Assembly: GCA_949282725.1 (NCBI GenBank)
Contig: CASDPP010000001.1
Span: forward strand, 186,001-250,000
From: an uncultured Mycoplasmataceae bacterium
GTDB lineage: Bacteria > Bacillota_I > Bacilli_A > Mycoplasmatales > Mycoplasmoidaceae
DNA: 64,000 nucleotides
Direction of reading: 5' to 3'
In this document: positions 21,367 to 33,795 of the stretch, piece after piece
Layout: every line of letters starts with the position of its first letter
Numbering within the stretch: the first letter of the stretch is position 1
Position numbers and translations under genes: made by a program
The notes under the pieces: model-generated
Databases searched by the model: none
What the model was told of the DNA's origin: nothing
Seen by the model: the letters and a program-made list of their open reading frames with translations, nothing else

Positions 21367-23148
21367 ATGAATAAATTAAAGGGGTTTACAAATAAATTTA
21401 ACAATTACAAAAAAATATTAAAAACAACATTTTGACTAGAAGTTTTATATTCATATTTTTACATTTTTTTAATTTTGTCTATAATTTCTTGATCAAAACA
21501 TACATTAACTGATAAAGGTGTTTTTATATCTAGCGTGTGTTTTGGTGCAATATTTTCTTTTGTTTTTGGTGGATTAATAATTTTTTTCTTATTATTTGGT
21601 TTTAATTTACAAAAAGAAAAATTATTTGTAATTAGTTATTTTTTGTCTGTCATTCCTATAGTAAATTTAATTTTTTGTTATATAACTAACAAAATTTTTA
21701 CTAAAAAACTAAAAATTGGTAAAAGTGAATCTCTTAGTGCTTATTCTATTTTGTTTTTACTTTCTTTTGCAATTATTTTAGTTATCTGAATATTATTTAT
21801 TTTTAATATCTTACCTTCTGATGCAACAATTCCAGGAATCTTGGATGGATTTTTATCACCAATTTATGGTTTTGCTGATGCAGCGCAACTAATTGTATTT
21901 TTATTAATTATTGGTGGGTTTTTACAATTAGTGAACTCTTCCTTGGCTTTAGAAGCTGGAATTACTTCATTAACAAAAAAAATAAAAGGAAAAGAAATTT
22001 GATTAATACCAATATTAATGCTTTTATTTTCTATTGGAGGAACAACATTTGGAATGTGTGAAGAAACTATTCCTTTCTATTTAATATTAATGCCAGTTTT
22101 ATTAGCTGGTGGTTTTGATAAAATAACAACGTTGTTTGTTATTTTGTTTGGCGCTGGATTAGGTGTTGCAGGATCAACAATTAATCCTTTTTTAATTAGT
22201 GTTGCTGTTGAATCATCACAAGTTCCAGGTTTAACAGTCTCAACTGGTATCGGGTGAAGATTAATAGTTTATTTTGCTTTAGTTATATCAGGAATTACAT
22301 ATGTAACTTATCGAGCATATAAAATCAAAAATGATCCTAAAAAATCTATTGTTTATAATTCAATGAAAGAAGATTTAAAAACATTTAAAATAGATCTTAA
22401 AAATACAGTTCAATTTACAACAAAAAGAAAGATTATTTTGTTTGTTTTTTTGTTTACATTTGCTGTCATGATTTTAGGTGTCATTGATTGACAATCTTTA
22501 ACTGGATTTAGTGGTTTTGTTTGATTTCACGATCAATTAGCAAAATGCTTCCCTTTTATAAGTTCTTTAAATCCTATTGGACAATGATCAACAGTAGAAA
22601 TGTCTTTTGTTTTTTTGGTTTCATCATTTATTGTTGGTGCATTAACTTGAAAAAACGAAAAAGAATTTATAAATAATTTCTTTACAGGTGCAAAAGATTT
22701 TTTAGGGGTAGGGTTTATTATTGCAATTGCTAGAGGTCTTTCAAAATTATTAGAAAATTCAAAAACAAGTCAAATTTTAGTTGATCAAATAACTAATATG
22801 GCTTCTTCTATGAACCATATACTATTTTCGATAGTATTATTCTTAATTTTTGGACTATTATCAGTCTTTATTATTTCAACTAGTGGATTAGCATCTTTGG
22901 CTTTCCCAACAGTTGGCCCTGCTTTAACAAATGCCGGATTATCTGTTTCAGCAAGTATTACTTCATTCTCATTAGCAAGTGGATTTATTAATTTATCTTC
23001 CCCTTCAGCAGGTCCATTTGTTGCGTCTTGTTCACTATCAAAAATAGAATTAAATACTTATTATAAAGCTTCGTGAAAATTCTTAACATTTATTGGAATA
23101 CTATCTTTATCTTTAGTAATTGTGTCTCAATTAGTATCTTTCAGTTAA
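21367..23148 (+). CDS. YfcC-family (DcuC/ArcD-like) transporter
   Basis: A 593-residue secondary transporter with about 13 membrane helices. The GGTTFGMCEETIPFY signature and the re-entrant-like GAGLGVAGSTINPF segment mark the YfcC family of C4-dicarboxylate/amino-acid carriers; the second half has the matching SSPSAGPFVAS element. The family includes ArcD-type arginine/ornithine exchangers, and a catabolic ornithine carbamoyltransferase lies at 43 kb, but substrate cannot be read from sequence. The ATG is 1 nt after the guaA stop, so it is co-transcribed with purine genes. It ends at the hairpin at 23160. Confidence 0.8.
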
Positions 23149-23159
23149 TAAAATAAAAA

Positions 23160-23182
23160 AAAGAGGTTTATGACCTCTTTTT
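23160..23182. terminator. Bidirectional terminator between transporter and pgk
   Basis: An 8-bp stem AAAGAGGT / ACCTCTTT with a 5-nt loop, with A-rich sequence on the left and T-rich on the right, serves the plus-strand guaBA-transporter unit and the minus-strand gap-pgk unit. Confidence 0.8.
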
Positions 23183-23201
23183 AAAATACATTAATATTTT
23201 A

Positions 23202-24431
23202 TTATTTGTCTTGAATAGATTCTATTCCTGGTAAAGAAGATCCTTCGATTAACGCTAATGATGCGCCTCCACCAGTAGAAATAAAACCAAAATCGGATTC
23301 TTTAAATCCTAAGTTAATAGCTGCTGCTGCTGAATCTCCACCACCAATAACTATAAATGTTTTATTTTCATTATGACATTTTTTTAATATGTTACAAAGT
23401 TCTTTTGTACCATTAGAAAAGTTTTTAAACTCACTAACTCCTATTGGTCCATTTCAAATGACAGTTTTAGCATTAGCTAATTCTTTTTCAAAGATTTTTG
23501 TTGTTTTAGGTCCTACATCTAATCCCATTAATCCTTCTAATCCTTGATCTAATGTACGATATGTAGATTCAACATCTTCATAGTTAGGAGCACAATAAAA
23601 ATCAACTGGAAGAACAATTTTTTCTCCATATTTGTCTAGCATGTTTTTAGCCGTTGAAACCATTTCTGTTTCTACTAGTGATTTACCTATGTTATGTCCT
23701 TGAGCTTTTAAGAAAGTAAATGCCATAGCTCCACCGATTAGAACCTTATCAGATTTGTTTAATAATTGTTCAACAACTTTTAATTTATCACTAATTTTTG
23801 CACCACCAACAATTGAAATAAATGGTTTTTGTGGTTTATCTGCAACCTTTTGTAAATTTTCTAATTCGTTTTCGATTAAAAAACCAATGCATGATGTTTT
23901 AATGTTGTTTGCTATACCAGCATTTGACGCATGTTTTCTATGAACTGTACCAAAAGCATCATTTACAAATACATCTGCTAATGAAGCCCAAAACTTGCCT
24001 AATTCTGGATCACATTTAGATTCTTTTTTAACGACTTCTCCTTTTTCATTAACATCATTATATCTAGTGTTTTCTAAAACTAAGATTTCTTGAGGTTTTA
24101 ATTTATTAACTTGATCAATAACATTTTTTCCTGTATTTTCTTCACAGAAAATAACATTCACATTTTTTAGTTGTTTTTTTAATTCGTCAGCAACAATCTT
24201 AAGAGATTTTTTGCCACTTTTAATATCATCAAGAGATTTAATTCTTGAAAGATGTGATAAAAGAATAATTTTACAATTGTTTTCAATTAAGTGTTTTAAT
24301 GTTGGAATAGAAGCAACGATTCTTTTGTTGTCAGTAATTACTTTATCTTTAATAGGAACGTTATAGTCAACTCTAACAATTACAGTTTTGTTTTTTAAAT
24401 TAACATCTGTAATACATTTTTTATTAAACAT
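23202..24431 (-). CDS. pgk: Phosphoglycerate kinase
   Basis: Pgk makes ATP and 3-phosphoglycerate from 1,3-bisphosphoglycerate in glycolysis. It is 409 aa, normal length. The N-terminal signature [12 protein letters not shown], the LLSHLSR and SNAGIA blocks, the AKISDKL hinge, and the ATP-binding GGGDSAAA near the C-terminus are clear. A TGA (23454-23456) is the Trp in VIWNGPIGV. It lies 10 nt after gap and is co-transcribed with it. Confidence 0.97.
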
Positions 24432-24441
24432 AAATTATAAA

Positions 24442-25455
<1,014 letters not shown>

Positions 25456-25471
25456 TTATTTTTAATGTTTG

Positions 25472-26341
25472 TTATCTATAATCTACTCATTTTTTACTTA
25501 ATAGACAATTAATTTCTTCTTTATACATTGGTTTGTTGTTGTATCAAGGAGTTTCTAAAATTTTTGTAACATTAATCAATTTTTCATGATGAACAAATTT
25601 CAAAAGTGTTTTAAAACCAATTTTACCATACCCTATATTTTCGTGTCGATCCTTTTTAGCTCCATTAGGATTTTTAGAATCATTTAAATGAATAACTTTT
25701 AAATATTTTAATCCTATAATTTTATCAAACTTATTTACAATTTCATTAACATCATGAACATTATAGCCAGCATCGTTAATGTGACATGTGTCCAAACAAA
25801 CTCCGACTAGATTTTTGTTATCAACATATGAAATAATTTGACTAATTTGTTCAAATTCATATCCTACTTCATTCCCTTTTCCAGCCATTGTCTCAATACA
25901 AATTACAACATTTTTGTTATGTTTATTAATGCTATTAATAACTTCTGCAACATTTTTAATTGCTTGTTCTTTACTAACATTTATTGCTGATCCTGGGTGA
26001 ACAACAAGGTATTTAGAATGAATCAAATCAATTCTTTTTACTTCATTAAGTAAATAATCAATTGCATATTGTTTTCTTACTTTGTCTTCTACACAAAGAT
26101 TGATGATATACGGAGCATGAATAATTACATTTTCAGGGTTAATTTGTTCTATAGATAATTGTTTTAAATATTCATTTATGTTTAATTTATTAAAATCAAT
26201 TCTTTTTGAATTTTGTGGTGCTCCAGTATAAAACATAAAAGCATTAGCATTATATTGTTTTGCTTGTTCGATACATCCTAAAAGATATTTTGGTGCACAA
26301 AAATTTACATGCGAACCTATGATAATATTATTTTTTTTCAT
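25472..26341 (-). CDS. nfo: Endonuclease IV (AP endonuclease)
   Basis: Nfo cleaves DNA 5' of abasic sites in base excision repair. From ATG 26341 it is 289 aa, beginning MKKNNIIIGSHVNF; in-frame Met codons at 26356 and 26383 lie within the upstream gene and give atypical extensions. Zinc-ligand motifs of the xylose-isomerase-like barrel are visible: the GSH start, the VVHPGS and IETMAG strands, CLDTCHINDAGY, and HLNDSKNPNGAKKDRHENIG. Two TGA Trp codons occur near the C-terminus. It overlaps the preceding membrane-protein gene by 14 nt. Confidence 0.95.
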
Positions 26342-27056
26342 TTTGTTTTTTTGCATATAAAAAATATAGAGAAATAAAAGCAAAAAATAAAAAAGCTCCT
26401 AAGATAAAAAATAAAAGCATTAAATTTCCCCCGTTATCAACAGCTGGGTTTAAACTAGTAAATTGTCCATATACAGAATAATTAGATAAAAACGGAATTA
26501 TCATCGCATAAACAATAAATGCTCATGGATATATCATTCCATATCCCAAAGTACTAAAATAATTTTTATTTTTAAAGTTAGTGTTGTTATTTTTAAAAAC
26601 AAAAAAGAAAAAGATAATTGATTCTATTGGTACAATTAAATGAGCAAATATGTTAAAAATTCAACTATATGCATTTCATTTTAATAAATTGCCGGCAAAT
26701 GCATCGCTTGGAAATAAAATAGCACAATAAATAAGCATAGTTATTGTAATATAAGACGTGCTAAATAATATTGCTGAATAATTAAATTTATTTTTATCTT
26801 TTTTAAATCAATACATTATACCAACAATACAAACAATAAAATTTGATTGAACTGTAAAATAACTTCATCATTTTGTTCATCATTTTCATAAAAAATCTGA
26901 AGCCGAACTAATTCCTGATTGACATATGTTAACTAAATTTCAACATTCTAATGCAACCAAAATAAACAATGAAACAAAAATACTAAAACTTAATCAACCA
27001 GCAATATTGTTGTTATATTGCGGGATAAAACTGTATTTTTTAATGTTTTTGTTCAT
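26328..27056 (-). CDS. Six-helix membrane protein, possibly Pr6Pr-like
   Basis: A 242-residue protein with about six hydrophobic helices and many TGA Trp codons, which would make a standard-code gene caller miss it. The WSYFTVQSNFIV segment resembles the YFTxQSN signature of the Pr6Pr/FAR-17a-AIG1-like membrane family, whose bacterial function is unknown. A short Lys-rich tail is predicted cytoplasmic. Its ATG overlaps the rpmA stop as TAATG and its end overlaps nfo by 14 nt, so it is embedded in the rplU-prp-rpmA-nfo unit by translational coupling. The family call is tentative. Confidence 0.7.
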
Positions 27057-27337
27057 TATTTAATTAAAATATCTACTTTTTTCTTATTAGCACCAAAAAC
27101 TGAATATTTTACAATTCCTGCTGCTTTTGCAAATAATGTATGATCTTTTCCTTGACCTACATTTTTACCTGGATAAATTCGATTTCCTCTTTGACGATAA
27201 ATAATTTGTCCAGATTTAGCAAATTGCCCATCTGCTAATTTTGCACCTAAAAACTTTGGTTGTGAATCACGGCCGTTTTTTGTAGATCCAACACCTTTTT
27301 TTGAAGCAAATAATTGTAAGTTAATTTTAATTGTCAT
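27056..27337 (-). CDS. rpmA: 50S ribosomal protein L27 with cleavable N-terminal extension
   Basis: L27 lies near the peptidyl-transferase centre. It is 93 aa, with the normal [15 protein letters not shown] start of the mature protein and the [16 protein letters not shown] core. Ahead of Ala11 is the extension [10 protein letters not shown], matching the LQLF/A site that the Prp protease removes in Firmicutes such as S. aureus. The prp gene lies immediately upstream. A Shine-Dalgarno GGAG sits inside the end of prp. Confidence 0.97.
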   Translation of the reverse strand: MTIKINLQLFASKKGVGSTKNGRDSQPKFLGAKLADGQFAKSGQIIYRQRGNRIYPGKNVGQGKDHTLFAKAAGIVKYSVFGANKKKVDILIK

Positions 27338-27340
27338 ATT

Positions 27341-27646
27341 TTATTCTCCTTTTTTAATATTTAGCTTAATATTTTTTTTGTATTGTTTTGCAATTGCTAT
27401 TAATTGTAATGATAATAAATAAATTTTATTTAAGTTTTCTTTTGTTTCTTTAGAAATTTTTATATGAAATAAAGGAATTTTTTCATCTATTTTAATTATA
27501 GCATCAGTTTTTTTAAATCAAGCACAACTTGATTGACTAATAGCACTAACTGCCGCGCAAATTAAATCGTGATTTTGATTAATTGGTTTTTTTGTATTGT
27601 GTCCAATAATCTTAATTTCTTTTTCAGTTATAAAAATTTCAATCAT
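27341..27646 (-). CDS. prp: Prp-type cysteine protease (YsxB family) for L27
   Basis: A 101-residue protein located between rplU and rpmA, the standard position of prp/ysxB. The candidate catalytic pair is His16 (IIGHN) and Cys30 in HDLICAAVSA, which matches the Prp core GHA...DIVCA. Prp cleaves the N-terminal extension of L27 before ribosome assembly. It has one TGA Trp (residue 43) and is therefore split in a standard-code reading. The ATG is 3 nt after the rplU stop. Confidence 0.88.
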
Positions 27647-27649
27647 GAA

Positions 27650-27952
27650 CTATTTTAAAATAATTTTTTTAACTTCTAGTTTCGTATAAGGTTGACGGTG
27701 TCCTTGTTTTTTTGTATGATGTTTTTGACTAATATGTTTGATAATTGTTAATTTTGGTTGTTTTCCTTGTTTTAAAACAACACATTCAATTTTGGCTCCA
27801 TTTAAATAAGGACTACCAAATGAATTATCAATCATTAATACTTTATCAAAAACAATAGTTTTACCTTCTATTTCATTTAACTTTTCAGTATAAATGACAT
27901 CACCTTCTGATACTTTGTATTGTTTAGAACCTGTTTCAAATATTGCAATCAT
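27650..27952 (-). CDS. rplU: 50S ribosomal protein L21
   Basis: A 100-residue 23S rRNA-binding protein. It begins MIAIFETGSKQYKVSEGDVIYTEKL in two recognisable strands and ends with the basic KTKKQGHRQPYTKLEV signature. First gene of the rplU-prp-rpmA-membrane protein-nfo unit. The 178-nt region upstream holds its promoter and a leader with an inverted repeat. Confidence 0.97.
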   Translation of the reverse strand: MIAIFETGSKQYKVSEGDVIYTEKLNEIEGKTIVFDKVLMIDNSFGSPYLNGAKIECVVLKQGKQPKLTIIKHISQKHHTKKQGHRQPYTKLEVKKIILK

Positions 27953-28130
27953 ATTTAATATATATTTATTCAGACTCGTTTAACTTAAGGTTTTATATTT
28001 TATATAAATTCAGACCCAGTCAATACGGTTTGCTATACAAAACTATTGATATAGCATACTATAATAATACAATAATTTATAAAAAAAATCAATAATTATT
28101 CTAGGTATCTTTATAATTATTATTAATAAT
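27953..28130. promoter_or_regulatory. Divergent control region of rplU and ychF
   Basis: This is the longest gene-free stretch in the window (178 nt) and is less A/T-pure than others. It holds a 7-bp inverted repeat TGCTATA (28031-28037) / TATAGCA (28050-28056), a TTCAGAC repeat (27972 and 28009 areas), and TATAAT at about 28060. On the minus strand the inverted repeat would fall in an rplU leader; Firmicute rplU operons often have autoregulatory leaders, but no specific match to such a leader is claimed. Confidence 0.4.
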
Positions 28131-29234
28131 ATGAATCTTTCAGCTGGTATTGTTGGTTTACCAAATGTAGGAAAATCTACTTTATTTAACACAATTACAA
28201 ATTCTCAAGTTTTAGCAGCAAACTATCCGTTTGCAACAATTGATGCTAATGTTGGAATTGTAAAAGTTCCCGATAAAAGATTAATTGAATTAGCAAAAAT
28301 TGCTCAAGCACAAAAAATAACATATGCAACATGTAAATTTGTTGATATTGCCGGATTAGTAAAAGGGGCTTCTACAGGAGAAGGACTTGGTAACCAATTT
28401 TTATCTAACATAAGGGAAGTTGATGCAATTTGTCATGTAGTTAGATGCTTTGGAGATAATTCAATAACTCACGTGTATAATACAGTCGATCCTGTGAGAG
28501 ATGTAGAAATTATTAATTTAGAATTAATTTTGGCTGATTTACAAACAATAACCAAACATTTACCAAAAGTAATTTCCAAATCAAAAAGTGGAAACAAAGA
28601 TGCAATGATTGAGCTAAATGTTTGCGAAAAAATTAAATCTTTGTTAGAACAAAATAAGTTTGTTAAATCTATTTCTTGAACTGAAGAAGAAAAATTTTTT
28701 ATTAAAAATCTTAACCTTCTAACTAACAAACCTGTCATTTATATAGCTAATATTGATGAAGGGTCAATTAATCAACCAGAAAATAATGAAAATTTTATTA
28801 AATTAAAGCAATACATTGAAAAAAATTCAAATGATTGTGTAATTCCAATATCAATTAATATTGAATATGAAATATCAAAATTAAATGATGATGATAAACA
28901 AAGTTTTTTACAAGATTTAAAGATTACAGAAACGGGATTAGATCGTTTAATTTTATCAACTTATAAACTACTTAATTTACAAACTTTTTTTACATTTGGC
29001 AAACAAGAAACTAGAGCCTGAACATTTCATAAAGGAATGCGTGCAAACGAATGTGCAGGTCTTATTCACACTGATTTTCAAAAGGGGTTTATCAAAGCAG
29101 AAGTATATTCGTGTTATGACATGTTCGAACACAAATCAGAACAAACTTTAAAAAATCTAGGAAAAATTAGATTAGAAGGAAAAGATTATGTGGTTGAAGA
29201 TGGAGATGTTTGTTTTTTTAAGTTTAATGTTTAA
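28131..29234 (+). CDS. ychF: Ribosome-binding ATPase YchF (Obg family)
   Basis: A 367-residue P-loop protein of the Obg/OLA1 branch that binds ribosomes and prefers ATP. G1 is GLPNVGKST (9-17), G3 is [17 protein letters not shown], and a coiled-coil insertion follows (about 130-200). The C-terminal TGS domain contains [31 protein letters not shown] in part. The NKxD element is replaced by an NIDE type, consistent with ATP preference. Two TGA Trp codons. It stands alone with a 44-nt gap to purA. Confidence 0.95.
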
Positions 29235-29258
29235 AAAAATAATTACATTTTTAATTTA

Positions 29259-29280
29259 ATACATTATAAATATAATGTAT
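29259..29280 (+). promoter_or_regulatory. Inverted repeat over the purA promoter and start codon
   Basis: ATACATTAT (29259-29267) and ATAATGTAT (29272-29280) form perfect 9-bp arms around AAAT. The right arm includes the first two bases of the purA ATG (29279) and a possible -10 (TATAAA, 29265-29270) lies across the centre. It may be an operator or a hairpin hiding the start codon. Confidence 0.4.
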
Positions 29281-30556
29281 GGATAAAAATCAATGTTTAT
29301 TAATTCTTGGATCACAATATGGTGATGAAGGTAAAGGAAAGTTTGTAGATTTGTTAAGTGAAAAATATGATTATATTGTCCGTTTTCAAGGCGGTGACAA
29401 TGCCGGACATTCAATTGTAATTAACAATGTTAAATATAAGCTAAGATTAATTCCTTCAGGTATTTTTTTACCTAATAAATTTGTTGTTATTGGTCAAGGT
29501 GTTAATGTTAACCCGAAAACATTAATTAATGAAATTCATTATTTAAATGAAAATAATTTTTCGATTAAAGGTCGTTTGTTTATTTCTGATCGTGCTCATG
29601 TTATTTTTGATTTTCATAGAGCGATTGATAAATATTACGAAGAATTAAAAGGAAAAGAAAAAGTAGGAACAACTTTATGTGGAATTGGTCCTTGTTATGC
29701 TGATAAAATCCAAAGAGTTGGTGTAAGAATGTGTGACTTACTATCAAAAAGTAATTTAACTAAAAAAATTACTCTTTCTTTTACAACTAAAAAAGATATC
29801 TTACCAAAAATCGGATATTCAATGAATGACATTCCAAAAATAGTTAATGAATATTATCAATTAGGTCAAAAAATTAAACCATACATTCATGATACTATCA
29901 CTCTTTTGAATAATGCTTATGAAAAAAAGAAAAAAATATTGTTCGAAGGTGCTCAAGGTGCGTTTTTAGATATTGATATGGGTACTTACCCATATGTAAC
30001 ATCATCTTCAGTTATTTCTGGAATTGGTAGTGGTACAGGAATAAGTATTAATAAAATTACAAAAGTATTAGGAATTATTAAAGCATACACCTCTAGAGTA
30101 GGATCAGGACCGTTTCCAACAGAATTAACCGGACCATTAGCTAAAAAAATTAGAGATGCTGGTTGTGAATATGGAACTGTAACAAAAAGACCAAGACGAG
30201 TCGGGTGATTAGATCTAAACATGTTAAAATTTTCATGTCAAGTTTCTGGGGTAACAGAAATAGCTTTAACATTAATTGATGTATTAACAGGTATCGAAAA
30301 AATTAATGTTTGTGTTGGTTATAAATATAAAAATAAAATTCTTAAAACAATTCTTTCAGATGAATTAGAATACAAAAAATGTAAACCTGTTTATAAAACA
30401 TTCAAGGGATGAAAAGAAGACATTACTAAAGTAACAAATTATAATAAACTACCTTTAAATTGTAAAAAATATATCGAATTCATCTCTAAAGAATTAAAAA
30501 TTCCAATTAAATATGTTTCTGTTGGAAACAACCGTAAACAAACAATTGTAAGATAA
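29279..30556 (+). CDS. purA: Adenylosuccinate synthetase
   Basis: PurA joins IMP and aspartate with GTP to make adenylosuccinate on the way to AMP. It is 425 aa. The GSQYGDEGKGK P-loop, the QGGDNAGHS catalytic His region, and KVGTTLCGIGPCYADK are clear, as is the C-terminal TSRVGSGPFPTE. TGA Trp codons at 30206 and 30410. The tdk gene begins 1 nt after its stop, giving a two-gene nucleotide unit. Confidence 0.96.
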
Positions 30557-30557
30557 T

Positions 30558-31142
30558 ATGTCAAAACTTAACGCTTTTGTACAACAAAAAGGGTGAATTG
30601 AAGTTATCTGCGGACCAATGTTTGCAGGTAAGTCAGAAGAATTATTAAGAAAAATTAATCGACTTAAATATGCTGAAGTAAAGTCAATGATTTTTAAACC
30701 TTTAATAGATTCAAGAACAAAAAATGAAATCAAATCTAGAAGCGGTAAATATGAAAGTGCTATCATTATCAAAAATCCTAACGAAATTCTTAAATATGTT
30801 TTTAATGCCAAAGAAAAACCACAAGTTGTAGCAATAGATGAAATCCAATTTTTCCCTAACAGCCTAGTTGATGTGTGTCAAAAACTAGCTAATAATGGAG
30901 TGATTGTATATGCTGCAGGATTAGACACTGATTTTAGCGGAAAACCATTTCCTGTAACAGCAAATTTATTAGCTGTAGCTGAAAAAGTAATAAAATTAAC
31001 AGCTATTTGCACTGTTTGTGGAGCTCCAGCTACTAAGACACAAAGATTATTCAAAAAGAACAAAAATGATAAAAAAAGAATAGTAATTGGTGATGAAGAA
31101 TCATATACAGCACGTTGTCGACATCATCATGAAGTTCGTTAA
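30558..31142 (+). CDS. tdk: Thymidine kinase (type II)
   Basis: Tdk phosphorylates thymidine for salvage. It is 194 aa. The Walker A loop GPMFAGKS (19-26), the lasso-domain zinc ligands (CTVCG and a late CRHHHE), the Asp-Glu pair in AIDEIQFF and the GLDTDFSGKPF stretch are all conserved. A TGA at residue 13 is Trp. The start at 30558, 1 nt after purA, gives the expected N-terminus; an internal Met at 30618 would remove the first strand before the P-loop. Confidence 0.95.
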
Positions 31143-31189
31143 TATCATATAATTCTTTAATATTTTTTGCTTATAATAACTAAACCAAT

Positions 31190-33769
31190 ATGATTGAAAG
31201 AAAAAAATATAATCATAAAGATATAGAGAAAGACTTGTATAATTTTTGAGTTACAAATAAGTTTTTTGAACCTGAAATTAACTCAAAAAAGAAAAGATTT
31301 TCTATCATTTTACCGCCGCCTAATGTTACAGGTCATTTACATTTAGGTCACGCTTGAGATGGTTATATTCAAGATTTAATTATTCGTTATAAAAAACTTA
31401 ACGGGTTTAATTGTGTGTGAGTTCCTGGTACTGATCACGCTGGTATAGCTACACAAACTAAATATGAAAAAATACTTAACGAAAAAGGTGTTAATAAATA
31501 TTTATTATCGAGAGAGCAATTTGTAAAACAAATTTATGATTGATCATCTGAACAATCAAAATACATTCACTCACAATGAGCAAAATTAGGTTTGTCTTTA
31601 TCTTATGATAATGAACAATTTACTCTTAATGATCAATCTTCTAAAAATGTGTTAGAAGCTTTCGTTACTTTATATAATGACGGATTAATTTATCGTGATA
31701 ATAAAATTGTTAACTGGGATTGTAAATTGCAAACAGCTATTAGTGATATAGAAGTAAAGTATAAAAAAACAACTTCTAAACTTTATTATTGTAAATATTA
31801 TTTATGTAATGATATAAATAAATATTTAGTTGTTGCTACAACTAGACCAGAAACTATTTTTGCAGATACCAACTTATTTGTTAATCCTACAGATAGAAGA
31901 TACAAACAATATGTTGAAGAATTTGTTTTTAACCCTTTAACCAATAACAAAATCAAAATTATAAGTGATAAGTATGTTGATAAAAAATTTGGAACAGGTG
32001 TTATGAAATGCACCCCTGCGCATGATATCAACGATTATGAATTAGGGATAAAACACAAAATAACTAATTATGTTGGTGTTATTAATTATGATGGTAAATT
32101 AAACAAATATGCCGTTTCTAAAAATAAATCTTACGAAGGTTTAGATAGAATCAAAGCAAGAGAATTAATTGCAAATGAATTAAAAGAACATGGATTATTA
32201 GAAAAGGTTGAAACATATTTGAACCAAATTTCTATTAGTGAAAGAAGTGGAGAAATTATTGAACCTTTAATTTCTAAGGAATGATTTGTTAAGATGACAC
32301 CAATCTTAAAGAATCTTAAAAATATTTTAAAATGAAAAGAAAAATACATGATCATTCCAAAAAAATTTAATAAATTAATGAATAATTGATTAAAAAATAC
32401 ACATGATTGATGTATTTCTAGAAATCTTGTTTGAGGACACCAAATTCCTATATGATATGAAAAGAAAACTAATAAAATATATGCTGGTGTAAATCCTCCT
32501 AAAGATGAACAAAATTATGTTCGTGAACAAAAAGTATTTGATACATGATTTTCTTCTGGTTTATGACCAATTACTACGTTGTTATCAAATGATAAACTTA
32601 AATCATTTTTTCCAGTTGATGTTTTAGTAACGGGTTATGACATTTTGTTTTTTTGAGTTGCTAGAATGTTATTCATGTGTTCATGAATTAAACACAAAAT
32701 TCCTATTAAAAACATTTTATTACATGGGTTGATTAGGGATTCTCAAAATAGAAAAATGTCTAAGTCATTAAATAACGGAATAGACCCAATGGATTTAATT
32801 GAAAAATATGGAACAGATGCTTTGAGATTATTTTTAACATCTACTGTTTCAGCTGGTGAAGATTTAAGATATGATGAATCAAAAATTCAATATTTTTGAT
32901 CATTTTTAAATAAATTATGAAATTCTAATAATTTCATTCAAATTAATTTCCCTAATGTTTTAAATGAAACAATAAAAAATGTTAAACTTCCAATTAATAT
33001 ATGAATCATAAATGAATTTAACAAAATAATTAAAAACATTAAAAAGCATTATGATTCCTATAATTTGCAATTAGCTAATAAAAATTTAATTAATTTTGTT
33101 TGAAATGTTTTTTGTAATGAGTATTTAGAATTCATTAAACCATTTATAAATGATGATCAATACAAAGAAGAAGTTGCAACAGTTTGTTTAACGATTTTCA
33201 AAAATATTTTGATTTTAGTTCATCCTATTGCGCCATTTATTACAGAACATATTTTTCAAAATATATTTAAATCTAAATCCATTTTGTTATTTAATTATCC
33301 AACAAATATTAAATTAGTTAAAACCAAAAAAATAGATTTTACTCCTTTTAAAGAATTGTATTTTTTAATCAAAGACATTAGAATAAAAAATAATTTAAAA
33401 CAATCAGATGTAATAAATATAAATTTATTAACAAACAAAAAAACTAATCTTTATTGATTAAAAAGTTTATTAATAAAGTTTAATATCAATCTTGTGTCAA
33501 TAAGTTCATGTCGTGAACAAAACAACTGGAGAGTATTTAAACAGAAAGATTTAATTATTGAAATTGACAATAAAATATTCCCACAAAAAAATAAAGATAA
33601 AATATTATCTGAATTAAAGAAATTAGAATTTGAAATTAAAAGATCTAAAGGAATTTTAGCTAATGAAAATTTTATTAAAAAAGCTCCTAAAGAAAAAGTT
33701 AATTTAGAAAAAACCAAGCTTGAAAATTATCAAAAACAATATGATGAGTTAAAAAAAGAATTAAAATAG
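31190..33769 (+). CDS. valS: Valyl-tRNA synthetase
   Basis: Class I synthetase charging tRNA-Val, 859 aa. The HIGH motif is HLGH at 51-54 within [18 protein letters not shown] appears as [13 protein letters not shown]. The editing domain (about 170-340) has the TTRPET and [17 protein letters not shown] signatures. The C-terminal 80 residues form the basic coiled-coil arm typical of ValRS. About 25 TGA Trp codons, and one rare TGG at 31709. A TATAAT lies 12 nt before the ATG. Confidence 0.97.
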
Positions 33770-33795
33770 TTCTTTTTTTGCCATTCTATTTATTG

